In this document: piece after piece, positions 35,701 to 42,600 of the stretch
Layout of the letters: every line of letters begins with the position of its first letter
Numbering within the stretch: position 1 is the stretch's first letter
IMG/VR virus record: IMGVR_UViG_3300037521_000114
Span: 1-64,000 of that record
Source of the DNA: a virus
Length of the DNA stretch: 64,000 nt
Direction: 5' to 3' (one strand)
Notes under the pieces: generated by a model
Seen by the model: only the letters and a program-made list of their open reading frames with translations
What the model was told of the DNA's origin: nothing
Database searches by the model: none
Position numbers and translations under genes: made by a program

Positions 35701-35902
35701 CGAGATCACTGAAAGTAATACCTTCATCGAACTTGCTTAACTCTCCACCGGGAAGGTAATCACCTACATACCGTCCGGGTTTTTGCGAAAGCATACCAGT
35801 GAGTATATCAACACTTGGGTCGTATCCTTCGGCAGCTTTGATAGGTTCTCTCTTCTTACTACCGCCTGTCAGTCCTGTTAAGGGATCAATTCCATTTGCC
35901 AT
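20732..35902 (-). CDS. Giant virion polyprotein with RNA polymerase motif, zincin, ASCH and dead helicase
   Basis: This protein has 5056 residues. The N-terminal third is helical with a membrane-prone patch near 170-187 (AVGFAIPGMAATKLVGG) and acidic disordered stretches (about 670-850). At 2975-2979 is DFDVD inside QMGSDFDVDKIYTY, preceded by RIPNQGPNSQSWIEIVGFLP; this is the DxDxD metal-binding signature of the single-chain virion RNA polymerase of crAss-like phages (studied in phi14:2). Further on come HELIH (4099-4103), a zincin metallopeptidase motif; an ASCH-like domain (about 4291-4400, MKFAGQFDKVLSGEKTQTTR); and an SF1 helicase-like domain (about 4500-4930) that has lost its ATPase residues. 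Known role: the polymerase enters the cell with DNA and transcribes early genes. Functions of the extra domains are inferred. Confidence 0.85.
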   Translation of the reverse strand: MANGIDPLTGLTGGSKKREPIKAAEGYDPSVDILTGMLSQKPGRYVGDYLPGGELSKFDEGITFSDLDNIERQRAINQPWTGQAFNGLVGGIASGVLTAIEDIGYTVDLKNNIARMSGLEQVETNALSQFAQNAKEKLNTAMPIHRMSDEVLDFTDPGFYWSSLRGVLDSAVGFAIPGMAATKLVGGIQRAARMGTKLAKLTAKMGQTGKRMDAYMRMINNSPRAQRMMNTVGSAYITNFGESKMMALEQFDNSIDSMVERLEIENYQALKEQNPNMAPEMLDAKAKELTTDQLNKNGGEKLKRYETIAGKEANNFMWKNKAFMISDMIGLHGIYKSKGFTRELLKRKDMSTWARRFVKPTSENVLLQGTKEAAEEIGQNIIQMEGEYQSLIKAGLESEDPANFSDRVYKYGLSDQALLEGGMGFFGGGPQRIFTEALSGNLKRGAKNEHNKRFDEQQKSIQDTIDFLSSSLGSFAEGQKLRQEAISRGEDNLDEYMKKLEFINIATRNFSLGTTEKLERELKRIAEGVTDEEKAEKNWGDNYQQEAQQQLELLGEMETNFLRHSQYGESGEITRLAENRKLLGDDKKKIENTLASVNARLETDKDPADQQLKDFLERSLTTVNEAISDNDKMYTHMTGSEFQKEYRKSQKEQRRELRNEARNSRAKTKSDKTKKNSKNKNKANDAKDTAAAEKDAATEDAPDAKEPKAGVTPDEKNAKEPAATEVTDVGERTEADISTEEFANLEEEEEGPTVTGFAGRKVTPEEEKGPSVDQITPDEVDRAKMNDDQLKLKDDFDQTASNFLDDLHGRKKPPPDATSAALAADEEVDEDARLLQQIQTVRKMMEQVRGFTDNPNAGFDEFMTYLMKHDSAENFDSVFRTIELIYAMANEDHTVSNMSFSEYTALSSDQREARKEAQESERINYQGQYTNSTDEEVDAEQKELAEKMHENQHSEEEQEEGIEKVDTRKATAGASIIAYLSRSYEKIRFGNIFARRDSSNQLNKGMLEKEILDADKYPVGTEIELVVEDDATTEVYSENKAIDDPILWGDKKLSWKDRSKEEQTMRFRDQVPIAVYAKGKKIGYLHETTWIDPISVSGDVDVDRARSRKIRDHIIAQGRKGFKTKISSRSNGVLFESVEGMHTLADAMKGNPPIVIGRNMTYAETREKNWQGGDVINSKDKIKEGIAYVLVPVGEHKSRIAIPLKNMKLSENQKVADTITNALKVFYYWRENPQHEVTANAVQKETGINIRTGIGIKKFIRLYINNFAYGTDNYENLGEYLGREISTDDEIPAERTTDAFAHIHPWQNKNGEDDMNFTIGTGRKTTYTYMSRQSLSKLSIERRNELFDDVTADLMKMYGHTSIDGINSKQKVAYISDDGEVTPESYNDYIRNMTQLPFLSHNIGTEADPNYVYTVQPVIEMDFSSILGVTEKENENVPDPNAPVEEEEGLSIAQVGDKWVVSQLGEGVVTQEFDTEDEAVEFAESIKVITGGKITYAEKRAKTDKKKRDLIETVEKPDGRKKARKEIKQHLVNFRETTNDKVKQDIANTIIQVAIDNPKNITPAELDEIGDTAVDPAVAPKQEEFVSVGRSGMNLGLREELDDDAVSALLPASTPMDEDDLARMQELSEVRIHPETKELSGVIISELGTGVQDSMIRYMRSRVIEALFVGEENQDAGIGEDRIEVDPYYAALKKELVDDNIKSVGIDMRRAQKAGRDDIIAQLEKELAHYKAIGNNWDKLKALTIDNLKTIGSIKTVLTDEGNTEEQEEQENENANWSDITALTRNPADGVSAKIKQLLSGIREKQKDADGNYIDIIDLNIGAPMIMEFQVVYETLQRITTGMEPNFKKLIAEISTNYEAFPFLEDVVNRMDNSSTQLKNQFVVGLTNHYSNMRFIMLEETSSGYKLVEHESDVNAHARVVQNSWWKNLIQSNEVAYTLGEKQEEGEDQKLVLTMEAKNEANAIWNQWTSGKGFTKAKIERYLEIFGIDLHDKTLDNIMKGKFIHRGRKQSLPQMIKVKGGLLKVLHDRVLTPGATALLESRVLDDTVIANLARQEAENRMFSFSTSHRTGNRKVYSYNQNKFIVQRARELTRNLDENELIENLSKLKFNKTSFWLDLLKQKATEDQPNALKENLSYWVASLEPLKRKGDASRENREMHKMGEADLELARIGMLQSFKADQSGGENRVIQILYPTTSDKTTVMGLRIVAHDLILDDEGYMSDESMDALVKYVIMPEAQRIVEYQKQKKRNTAEETFTPDSKEYADGAEQFIFFPELNNVAEMWLDNGDLNPAIIEDADLRPFLREQARRYVDSLVTEKLSDWNDFGLGGTNKKFLDTEYMAGNGTKNPLAEVTDKGNNRSRAAATDMVFQYLIGNAEVAKMFTGDPALYFTVAGVNRNENGDRIERHLSDGSVNPNYDFTADAKATYINMGKRLAADIAPGTELAQSEDNAKNTYVQGFLADNIAVSTAALHNTILLDGKEAYEALKPIVKKFEANEITQDELFDELETYEKKTKKFLKSRAYYNIKEADAQEYTTWEEHLYVMQQSGEITDEDFKKASKLLTAGKNLPKALLGKVMQPMKPVFVDNIMDTKAGFERRLYIKSSSFPLLPELTRGTPLDNIRIAMQRDGVSRVAYSTAVKVGNVSNPANIFVDGEIMPAADISFANATMNLNRKGFRIQQTVPYDETKITINKVTQASKNLFINMLKIDGFKMPKEWFASEEEYQEHIKKGYTGEQLQEEYHKIFDRLHAIQYDMLMNEIVDEKTGEIDPMLLRNLLLKEAKKRNYPISDRELLVIDKDLTFLYASPSANKYESLLNSIVTNNIIKMKTFGLSYILGAEQGIETDAVSKQLSSEEATAAINKMTGITFTSAWRGKLHGMRTENGVVKPAQAIVPWRFKTADGKTLKMADFTKVVNGVTILDTDKVPNEVLQLFGMRIPNQGPNSQSWIEIVGFLPESSGDLFIGTKDYVAQMGSDFDVDKIYTYMYSTFVDKIGAMRVHRKPQQGLEGEKKLEDELRILQNKVLDIHIGVHKNPNKVVQAQIVEPLGVWKLDSIGGDIEGLREQREKLTRVTEPVISFDGGHDATGRGTPKGDMKDRAMRKVATVFVGELSPGNYDSSTFTSGKQIANKTKTKPAIEVPGEEDMAGNSVMLSNVDDIQKGDIVMLARNGETNRTGLSDLTIKTIQEAHEKGATFVVGDMPNVDTQFIEFLQYIGATFTVYHSGIAPRLDVIQPARNTLFTGLSDTYQRRKFKNATAGLAGTGAFSQDSMFNAVAQGKDLVLTVEDEPIYVNFGGLESNGLLSEERTIDQKYYLSEVISGYQSASVDNEKEQILDKIHVNSRTFKVTKILNQLGFSDEVPYFLSQDIIIDYIRELEKLSSMTSDFYGNRELEAYRIVMNKPQYKTTKEERDSSTYVYGGDSLDVDNMSGWIARGPLEPNYKVAQNDILDKFIELDGYGRSLQSVQSAINTDSKGVGKTVMESQMKEEAVFELMESPIKRAFSLIGEIDKVEQGETIEGLRKDGWFARKFGNQWYKVKPKTINGFATTYGLFTNNELWSKYFPYQDDAIKSLIDRVEGMSTDRSDEFGATAKADRRSQIWRQLKSFMYSDTTLGLYEGTIQEQRDRLLYDKFEKEIAFDDKGKRIEIRRPVLNQESLATALGKIKESKIGRTNALIQLLDIKYKTNGEPSTIEYRASTADRQDETYIYNAFVNAIKQTVRSGKRKGKSPIIGKFKGEDYTLRELAQDLVTYSYVTGGIQEAVQFVKYIPAAYLATMPFAKTLSRYRTTSMNLETMNPAYFQGSRDDIYANSPFVEQYFQHHPKEVRSANSNDIQGGKVNKKTRTFKLNAIGLKRLGIQNKEKKDPPPYLRMYSKANKKNSMLFKFNAVDAIYEQIDVLGVLGVAEYNIAMDLGQTQGSQIKLNKVPVAPVKPEPAETDSPPEVEPAGVTPTSGITDVSVEDGTDVVANDDIPVAQLNHELDTFGTKPPKVDQEDTLSSIIAKTQPAETFTAGREKAKAILNDIVLKTNNPYNRVLASTLLENVDQLPPKTVMKLSNGESEAAGTWRYLEEKGQPDDPHTMTLFMKKIENLSRDKMERVFMHELIHGLTGYKALVYKHRNSKTESGRATYDEITKKNPDFTWIVGGPRSELAAMQSLNILMGRARTAILKDPVHKAKYDLFTKKLDELKKKNREGRSDKPSAQKFSKAEIDTYYGLDDVKEFISMALTNPEFQQLLNEIPAGDDVRTFWAVLKEKLQQLLDAMGFDIVKGSILEKSINATLDLIVSNDNDGKVMTMKFAGQFDKVLSGEKTQTTRELTYNKKTKKPYYTEGEVIYIADEQGRTVMARITKIEPVNISEIHERAEGDAYFVREGRATGKQQFVNNTEYLLGKTRVASIQFALIGDNAEIPSAPEATTPKNSPEETAKAGERNETYQEESDGIVTNYNFTLRNEDNAILRARKSVGNLTDWIDIDGRHYYSSYDRVKKGTPLQGEIHTPENQVHLEGGKIITFTEDQLGAVNAIRNWMKTEENIFTLGTFADTGRVGIVKKLAEEYGADNIAVSSLLDSSTQEFEEDTGVQGESFHNLFGLRRNEGLRSISAYRLGKAATKKGSLGNYDVVVVDQAQIINKAVYDHVVKKAKESNTKVLFIGDPAQVSPFKEFRSKVFEVENTYTLSKSNEMIHPIAAFAKTLRTNLNKSSGGLKYVNAMNDQGEGVIYMEDEDSFFQEAAMDMSDELTSTVILAASAANAEKLNNHMRTLIHGDGAENDFVVGEKLIGLQTLQEGLTDTVVEEGVFYTIKRIKPEVENNSGIMGKTITVQYEIGGALRSKEVFIINRDKANLDKYVAQRQKLFSDIGKAAQGRATAIAYVKFYDFQKKNILPVDVKIGDGEASAELGYGYALPVYKSRGMKFDNVYATEDALKLKTNILRNQYKYSIAVAAKKTLTIHTRKDVEGGNSFVDKPVPVPPPENKVTPEEKKELKKAPAEPNATDDVAGVAASQVDQSENDPGIDAATSMVDDVATVNFGDIKKSDSQSEMFVPQDFVSDKELDTFIRKCKGG

Positions 35903-37875
35903 TAAAATTCAGTTTTAACATAACTACGAAGAGTCTGTTCTTGGAAATTTGAGATCATACCTTTCACTTCGTCAAGTGTTTTATGAGATGTACGTGGAGT
36001 AACACCATCAGGCATCATGTGTATAGTCTGATTTCCAGCAGCATCTATTTCATAAACAGTAATCTCTATATTACTATCACGCATTGGGTCTTCACCAATA
36101 GGTCTTTGACCTCCTTTTCCAGCATAGGACATCTCCATCATTAGCTCGTTACCATTTTCGCTTTCACCCATAGGTACTCTCTTGTTGTAATCGTTACCTT
36201 TTACAAGACTCTCCTCAAGATCACGAATACCTGCTGACAGAATTTTTGTATCATCATCGGGAGCGAAATAAAGTTTTTTAAATCCAGTAGCAGTTTGTTT
36301 AGGATCATACACTTGCTGCATGTTTTTATATGTTGGAACTTCAACATAGAACATTCCTTTATCGTAATTGTAACCATATTCAACATCTTCATCCTTGAGG
36401 TATTCTCTGATACCTTGAGGAGACATGTTGAATTTTTCAGATACACCTCTCTTACCTGTAAGGTCTATGACACCATCTGATCGACCTTCAACCATATATT
36501 CGATTCCTGACTGAAGATGATTTGAGAGATGTTGCGTCAGTCCATCAGTTACATCCTGATTAACAATAGGCTTGAGCTTATCAAAAGTGAGCTTAAACTT
36601 ATCCATATCAGTATAGTAAGCCTCCATCAGCTCCTTGTCAGTAAAACCATCATATCCGGGATTACTCTTACGGAGATTCTGCATTGTTTCATACATGGTA
36701 TCATAAGCGTTTTCTACTCTCTCTATACGATTTTGATTAGCTATACCTGAATACCTACCTGTTTGATCATCTTTCCGCCTTTGAACCTGCTCATTTGAAG
36801 CCCACTGTTCAGGAGTTAGCATATTTCCTGTACCTCTACCATCAACTTGACTTTCAAAATAGTTGAACTGACGATTTCTCCTACGGGCATTGGGAAGATT
36901 CAAGTCTTGACCTTCTGCAACATTGGTAAGATCACGACTAAAGATTTGAGCATTTTGTACTTGAGCAGCAGCAGTCTTACGTCTGACAGCCATTGAATCT
37001 TGTATATATTTGAGATCAGTTTTACTGTGGACTCTTGTAAGACCTGCTCCAAGGAGTTGTTCTTCAGCAAATTGTTCAGCAGTCTTCCCAAAGACTCCTT
37101 GCTGTTTTTGTTGCTCCTCACTCAACTCATCTATTCTTCCAAGTTCACCATGTCGTCCAAGGAATAACTGTTGTATTGCAGGATTAGCTGCAAGTTTTCT
37201 AATCTTATCTTCACTAATTCCTGAACGATCTCCTGTTCGAAGAAAATGATCAAGTCCTTCAACATCAACTGGTTGCAATCCAAAGGCTTGAGCATCAGCT
37301 TCAACCATCTTCATAATATCTGTTGCAGTCTTAGCATAGTCACCTCTTGCAGCCATGTCAACCTCGAAAGCACTTGATGCTCTTACATTACCTTGTTCAT
37401 CAAGAGTACTCAGATTTGAAGGATCATTGAAAATGAAAGCATTAGGATTTTTGATTTTAAATTCTCGTGCTGCTTCTCTACGCTTCTCAACTTCTTTCTG
37501 AGCGTTCCAAAACTTGTGTCCTCTAATTGCGGTAACTTGACCTGCAACTGCTTTTGCGGCACGTCCCCAATCTCCACCATACTGATCCTGAACAAGCGTA
37601 TCAATACCTTGCATCCCTTCTTTAATAATACGATTCTTACTTTCCAAGTCATCTAAACCAACTTGTTGTTGAGTAAGTGCATCCTTCTGTGCAAGAGCAC
37701 CTGCATAACCTACATCGAAAGCAGTTTGCCTACGATCAAGCTCTGCTGTCATCGTGTCAATAGGAATAGGATTAAAGAAAGATTGAGATTGGATATTAGT
37801 AGGTCCTTGGTAAGCAGATACTCCGCTTCCTCCAAATCTTCTACCACCATATCCTCCTGTATATTGATTAGGCAT
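35902..37875 (-). CDS. Probable virion cargo/ejection protein, 657 aa
   Basis: The N-terminus is Gly/Tyr-rich (MPNQYTGGYGGRRFGGSG). A long helical section follows from about 35 to 400 (ELDRRQTAFDVGYAGALAQK and others), then a more mixed C-terminal domain with aromatic strands. No enzyme motif, no signal peptide. It sits between Gln/Gly-rich virion proteins and the polymerase gene, and overlaps the polymerase start by one base. In crAss-like phages the genes here encode capsid cargo ejected with DNA. The assignment rests on position and composition. Confidence 0.6.
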   Translation of the reverse strand: MPNQYTGGYGGRRFGGSGVSAYQGPTNIQSQSFFNPIPIDTMTAELDRRQTAFDVGYAGALAQKDALTQQQVGLDDLESKNRIIKEGMQGIDTLVQDQYGGDWGRAAKAVAGQVTAIRGHKFWNAQKEVEKRREAAREFKIKNPNAFIFNDPSNLSTLDEQGNVRASSAFEVDMAARGDYAKTATDIMKMVEADAQAFGLQPVDVEGLDHFLRTGDRSGISEDKIRKLAANPAIQQLFLGRHGELGRIDELSEEQQKQQGVFGKTAEQFAEEQLLGAGLTRVHSKTDLKYIQDSMAVRRKTAAAQVQNAQIFSRDLTNVAEGQDLNLPNARRRNRQFNYFESQVDGRGTGNMLTPEQWASNEQVQRRKDDQTGRYSGIANQNRIERVENAYDTMYETMQNLRKSNPGYDGFTDKELMEAYYTDMDKFKLTFDKLKPIVNQDVTDGLTQHLSNHLQSGIEYMVEGRSDGVIDLTGKRGVSEKFNMSPQGIREYLKDEDVEYGYNYDKGMFYVEVPTYKNMQQVYDPKQTATGFKKLYFAPDDDTKILSAGIRDLEESLVKGNDYNKRVPMGESENGNELMMEMSYAGKGGQRPIGEDPMRDSNIEITVYEIDAAGNQTIHMMPDGVTPRTSHKTLDEVKGMISNFQEQTLRSYVKTEF

Positions 37876-37892
37876 GATTTTGCGTTTTAAGA

Positions 37893-39611
37893 TTATCCAC
37901 TTACTCGTAGATTCGGATTGTTAAACTGGATACGTGCAGGATCAGTTACTCCGAAGAATCTCCGACCAAACGTTGGGTCGTCTTGTTGAAATCCAAAGTC
38001 CTTATCTGCCATTCTCATGTTAATCAGTTGATCATACTGACCAGAAGCTATACGATCCTGACCGTACTGAGTAATTGCACCTGCTACACCTGAGATTTGC
38101 TGACCACGACGACCAGCGTTAATCAGTTGGTTCTCACGTTCAAGCTGTTCTCTCATCATAGCACTACGCAGGTTCGTCTGATCTGCTTGTGATCTCTGCT
38201 GTGCATTAAACATATTGGTAGCCTGTTTGATCTGAGCGTTCTTGTTAGCTTGAGCTTCCTGACTTGCAGTAAACTGTTGTCCTGCAATTCCTTGAGTAGC
38301 TGTAGCACCTGCAATAGTAGTCTGAGTAAGACCTTGTTGAGTTCCACGACTTCTTGCAACAGAACGTATCTGAGCTTGTGATCTGTCACGCTCACGTTGA
38401 ATCTGTTCACGAGAACGAGAATAGTCCACCAATCGAGGAGCGATCTGCTGTGCAGTTACATCTTCAATATTTTCACCGGCAGGAAGATCAAGTTGTCTGT
38501 TAGCAAGAATGTTTCCAAGTCCTGTTGCTGCTGCTCCCCACCAAGGAACTCTTGATTGAAACATATCAAAGCCTTGCTGTTGACCTGCTGCTCCTGCACC
38601 TGTCTGAGCTACTGCTCCTGCACGAGTTTGAGGAAGTGAATCAGGAGTAAATCCAAGACCTGCATCTTGTCCTAACTGATTGTTCCTAAAAATATCTCCT
38701 GTATTGATACTTCCAGCTCCGACAGAAGCAGCAGCTTGAGCAGGTTTACCTGAAGGAGAAGTTTTAGAACCACGATACGTAAGACCGAGTTTATCAGTAG
38801 CAGTTAGTCCATCATATCCTCCTAGTCCACCATCAAAACCTAAAGGTTCATCTCCTTGAACTTGAGGGAAATTAAGATTAGCTCCTTGGAAGTTTCCTAA
38901 ACTACCATCTGGTTGACCTTGAGCCTGACCTTGACCTTGACCGAGACCAAGACTTGCACGACCCGGACGAGTTTCATCAATACCTAAACTCGCACGACCA
39001 GGACGAGTGTTATCAACAAATCGACCAGCTTGAGCTTGTGCTCCTCTCTGAAGAGGATCAAGTGGACTACGACCTTGAATCAGATCATAAGGACTTACGT
39101 TAAGTTGAGGATTACTAAAGTCTCCTGCCTGATACGCTCCGGTAGGTGCATTGAAAGGTGTACCTTGAAAAGCTCCAAGATAATCTTGCGTCTTATCTCC
39201 AAAGTACTGAGAATATGGATAAGCAGGTTGTCCATAAGGAATCTGATTGAATCCACCACCTTGATACTTAGGAAGTTTACCACCTTTAGCAAATAGAGAC
39301 TGACCAGCAATCTGTGGACCTTGTTGATTACCCTGAGGTTGACTCGGAGGAGTGAGGAGACTTGAGACTGATTGAGTCTGTCTCTTGGTCAACTTACCAC
39401 CGTCAACAAATGTCTGAACCGCTTCCTGTTGGAATTGCTGATCCTTCTGTTGCTTGACAGCTCGTGCTTGTTCCTGTTCCTCTTGCAGTCCAGTAAGCTC
39501 TTGATTCATAGCTTCCATAGCAAGTACATCTCCCTTGTCGAAATTCTCTCCAAGACGAGGCTTGTACTTATTCATAATGCTCTTTGCTCTACTTGCGTAT
39601 GTCTGTGCCAT
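37893..39611 (-). CDS. Gln/Gly-rich virion cargo protein, 572 aa
   Basis: Low-complexity protein rich in Gln, Gly, Ala and Arg. The N-terminal helix reads EAMNQELTGLQEEQEQARAV. Two GG motifs are FVDGGKLTK and FAKGGKLPKYQGGG (about 70 and 108). A tandem repeat TRPGRASLG occurs twice about 13 residues apart near residue 205 (plus-strand 38945-39010). The C-terminal third is helical (QREQ.., QRSQADQTNLRSAMMREQLE). Composition and place fit a disordered, flexible ejection protein packed in the head. It shares the GG-x-L motif with the next upstream gene product, so the two may be related or bind the same partner. Confidence 0.62.
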   Translation of the reverse strand: MAQTYASRAKSIMNKYKPRLGENFDKGDVLAMEAMNQELTGLQEEQEQARAVKQQKDQQFQQEAVQTFVDGGKLTKRQTQSVSSLLTPPSQPQGNQQGPQIAGQSLFAKGGKLPKYQGGGFNQIPYGQPAYPYSQYFGDKTQDYLGAFQGTPFNAPTGAYQAGDFSNPQLNVSPYDLIQGRSPLDPLQRGAQAQAGRFVDNTRPGRASLGIDETRPGRASLGLGQGQGQAQGQPDGSLGNFQGANLNFPQVQGDEPLGFDGGLGGYDGLTATDKLGLTYRGSKTSPSGKPAQAAASVGAGSINTGDIFRNNQLGQDAGLGFTPDSLPQTRAGAVAQTGAGAAGQQQGFDMFQSRVPWWGAAATGLGNILANRQLDLPAGENIEDVTAQQIAPRLVDYSRSREQIQRERDRSQAQIRSVARSRGTQQGLTQTTIAGATATQGIAGQQFTASQEAQANKNAQIKQATNMFNAQQRSQADQTNLRSAMMREQLERENQLINAGRRGQQISGVAGAITQYGQDRIASGQYDQLINMRMADKDFGFQQDDPTFGRRFFGVTDPARIQFNNPNLRVSG

Positions 39612-39615
39612 GATG

Positions 39616-42600
39616 TTATGCTGTTAGATCATCGTTATCACTAAATATATATCCGTTCCATGCTACTTCACCTATCTCAGTCAAGCCTACAGCAGACTGT
39701 TTGCTTGTCCCAACAGGATTACCTTTTGCATCGACAGGGATTCCTCCTTGAGGACCATTGTGAGATTGTCCATTACTGTAATCCACAATCATAGGATTCA
39801 TAGCATTACCTTGTCCTTGATCCATCAGACCACCTCCAAATTGATATGTCTCAAAGGTAGCACCGTAATCAATATTTTCTTGTGGATCAAACTGAGCAGC
39901 TAAAGCAGAAGCCGTTTCACGTTTCTGAGCAGATGCTTCTTCACGACCCTGAGCTTCTACAAGTTCATCCTCTGCTCTATTTTTACGAACAGCACCTACA
40001 ATAGCATCTGTAGCATATCCTGCACCAATAAGAATAGGTCCAACTATTGTTCCAATAGGAGGAATTACACTGATGACACCACCGACTGATTTCAGAATCT
40101 TACCTGCATTATCTCCAAGCCAACTTCCAAAGGAAAGTTCGGGTAGATAACCAAGTAATTGTCCTCCGTCTTGATAGACAGGATAAGAACCTTCTGTTTG
40201 TTCTTGAGAAAGGTTTCCTATAAAACCATCATATTGTTCTTGAGAAAGTTGTCCACCATTTTCAAATCTTGGTCCACTCTGAGGTGCATATATAGGAGAA
40301 GTAAACGCATTATTAGATTGACCTTGTTGAGCTTGTAAAGCACCGGGAATCCCTCCTAATGGTTGTCCTGATGGTTGTCCTGATCCTGCTCGTTGACCTT
40401 GTAACTGCTGTGCTTGTAGTAATTGGCTCTGTCCCATCTGATTCAGAGTAGCATCTGTAGCAGCGTTAGCAGCACCTTGACCATCATCTCGTCTTGAATT
40501 GAGATACTGATTAAGATTCATACCACCTTGTTGCTGTTGCATATACTGACCAATTCCTAATCCACCCATAGCAGCCATATCAAATCCACCATACTGACCA
40601 CCAACAACATTAGCACCTGCAAGACTTCCAGAACTTGCTCCCATCATAGCACTACCAATACCTGAAATATCAGAAGGATTGATGTTACTTAAAAAACCTG
40701 AAGCACCTTCTCCAATAGCTCCACCAAAGGTTCCACCTGCTCCACCGTATGCACTCAGAGCAGCACCACCGATATTCATTGCAAGTGCTCCCCAATCTGG
40801 ATCAGGGAGATCGAGATACTTTAGATTTTCAAGGTCTTCATGTCGTCCTGCAAGTTGTCCAGTATTAAGGGTTCTTGCGAACTGATCTTTTCCAAATGTT
40901 TCTCCACCCCACTGATATTGAGGAAGTTTACCACCGTTTGCTTTCTTTTCAATACCTTCTTGATAGCCTCTCCACGCTTCAGTATTCTTATAATTCTTTG
41001 CAAAGAATTTTGCTCTTTCAGAAGAAGACATTTTAATTGCATTTCCAGCACCTATAACCTGATCACCTACTTGGTTCTGAGGAACCTCTCTCATTGTAGA
41101 GTCCTGATTCATAATTACTCGTGGAGCAACGTAATTACCATAGCTTCCCAGCAAGTGACTTTGAGAGCCTCCGGGAATCGGTATTTGAAGGTTTGGATCA
41201 GGGTTGTAAATTCTATCAACGAAAGGAACATTCCTGTTAGCGTTGAATGTAGAATCCATTTGTGCAGAAGTTAGTTCACCACCATCCTGAAAGGTGTGTG
41301 CTGCATGTTGCTCTCTGGTGTGACCCATAGCTTTAGCAGCAGCATCAAACTTCTTCTTCTCTGGTGCTGAGAGGTCTAAGTATCCACCATCCTGATGTCG
41401 TACAAGTTTACCTCCACAACCTAAAGCAGGAAGTGGAAGTTCTGGATTCCTTCCCAAAGGAGTACTGTCTCCTGCGAGATAACCACCATGCTTCTGCTGC
41501 GGTAGATTCTGTGCAAGTTGCTCCTGTTGTTGTTGTGCTGCTCGATTTTGATTCTGCTTATGGTGCATACCATCAGGAGGTAATAGTGGGAGTGTAGCTA
41601 TTTGTTCCTCTGTCAGGAACCTTTTTCCTTTACCAATATTTAACTCAAGAGGTATAGTAGTCTTAACTTGCTCACCAAATGCGTGTAACCTATTCCATTT
41701 TCCTCCTTCTTTTCCTTTCTGAGATTGAATATAACCACTGTTATTCCAGATGTCTCTCATCTCACTTACTGTCGCACCTTCTTTTAATCCTGCTTTATTC
41801 TGAGAAGGATTGAAATCATAATCATCTGATATTACAATTTCACCTTTTTCATTTCTGTAAACTTGAACATTACCTGTAAACTGAGATAGTGAGAGTTCAG
41901 TATTTTTCAATATCTCCTTCATCCCTCTACCCTTAATTTCCTGTAAAGCAGCATCAGAACTTACTGCCTGATTGATCAGTTCATCATCAGAATAATCTCT
42001 GTAATCAAGTGAACCACCTTTACCACTGAGAAGATTCCTTGCTATGACATCCCTGTAAGTCATCTTCTCTTTCCGAGTGATGAACTTTTCAGTGATAGGT
42101 CTTGCTGAATTTTCGTCTTGGATTCCATGTCCAACAGCAGCAACGTGAGCCATATATCTTGGATAACCTCTGACAGCAGCAGGGAGTCTCAATGCTCCTA
42201 TATTTGATCTACTTTCCGCTTCTGTAGCTTCTCTCTGTTCTGCTTCTGTTACAGCAGTTCCTAATGGAGTCATTTCTCCCTCAACCATTTTCTCTACTTC
42301 AACAGGTTTCATTACTTCCTGTAATTCAGTAGGTACATCTTCCACAATTTGATCCGTAATCCTTTCATTCATGAAACTACTATACTCCTTCAAAGCAACT
42401 TTACTTGTAACACGCTTTGGTTCAGCATCCGGTGAGGACTTGAACATTAAGTTTCCACTATCATCTTTGAAGTAATCGTAGTCCTTGTAAGCCTTGTTAC
42501 TTCTGAAGTCTGATCCTTTTACAGCAGGTGATATTCTTTCAAAATCGAGAATATCATTTGTCTCTACACGAGTAGCATCTATAGCAGTAGTCTCAGGAGT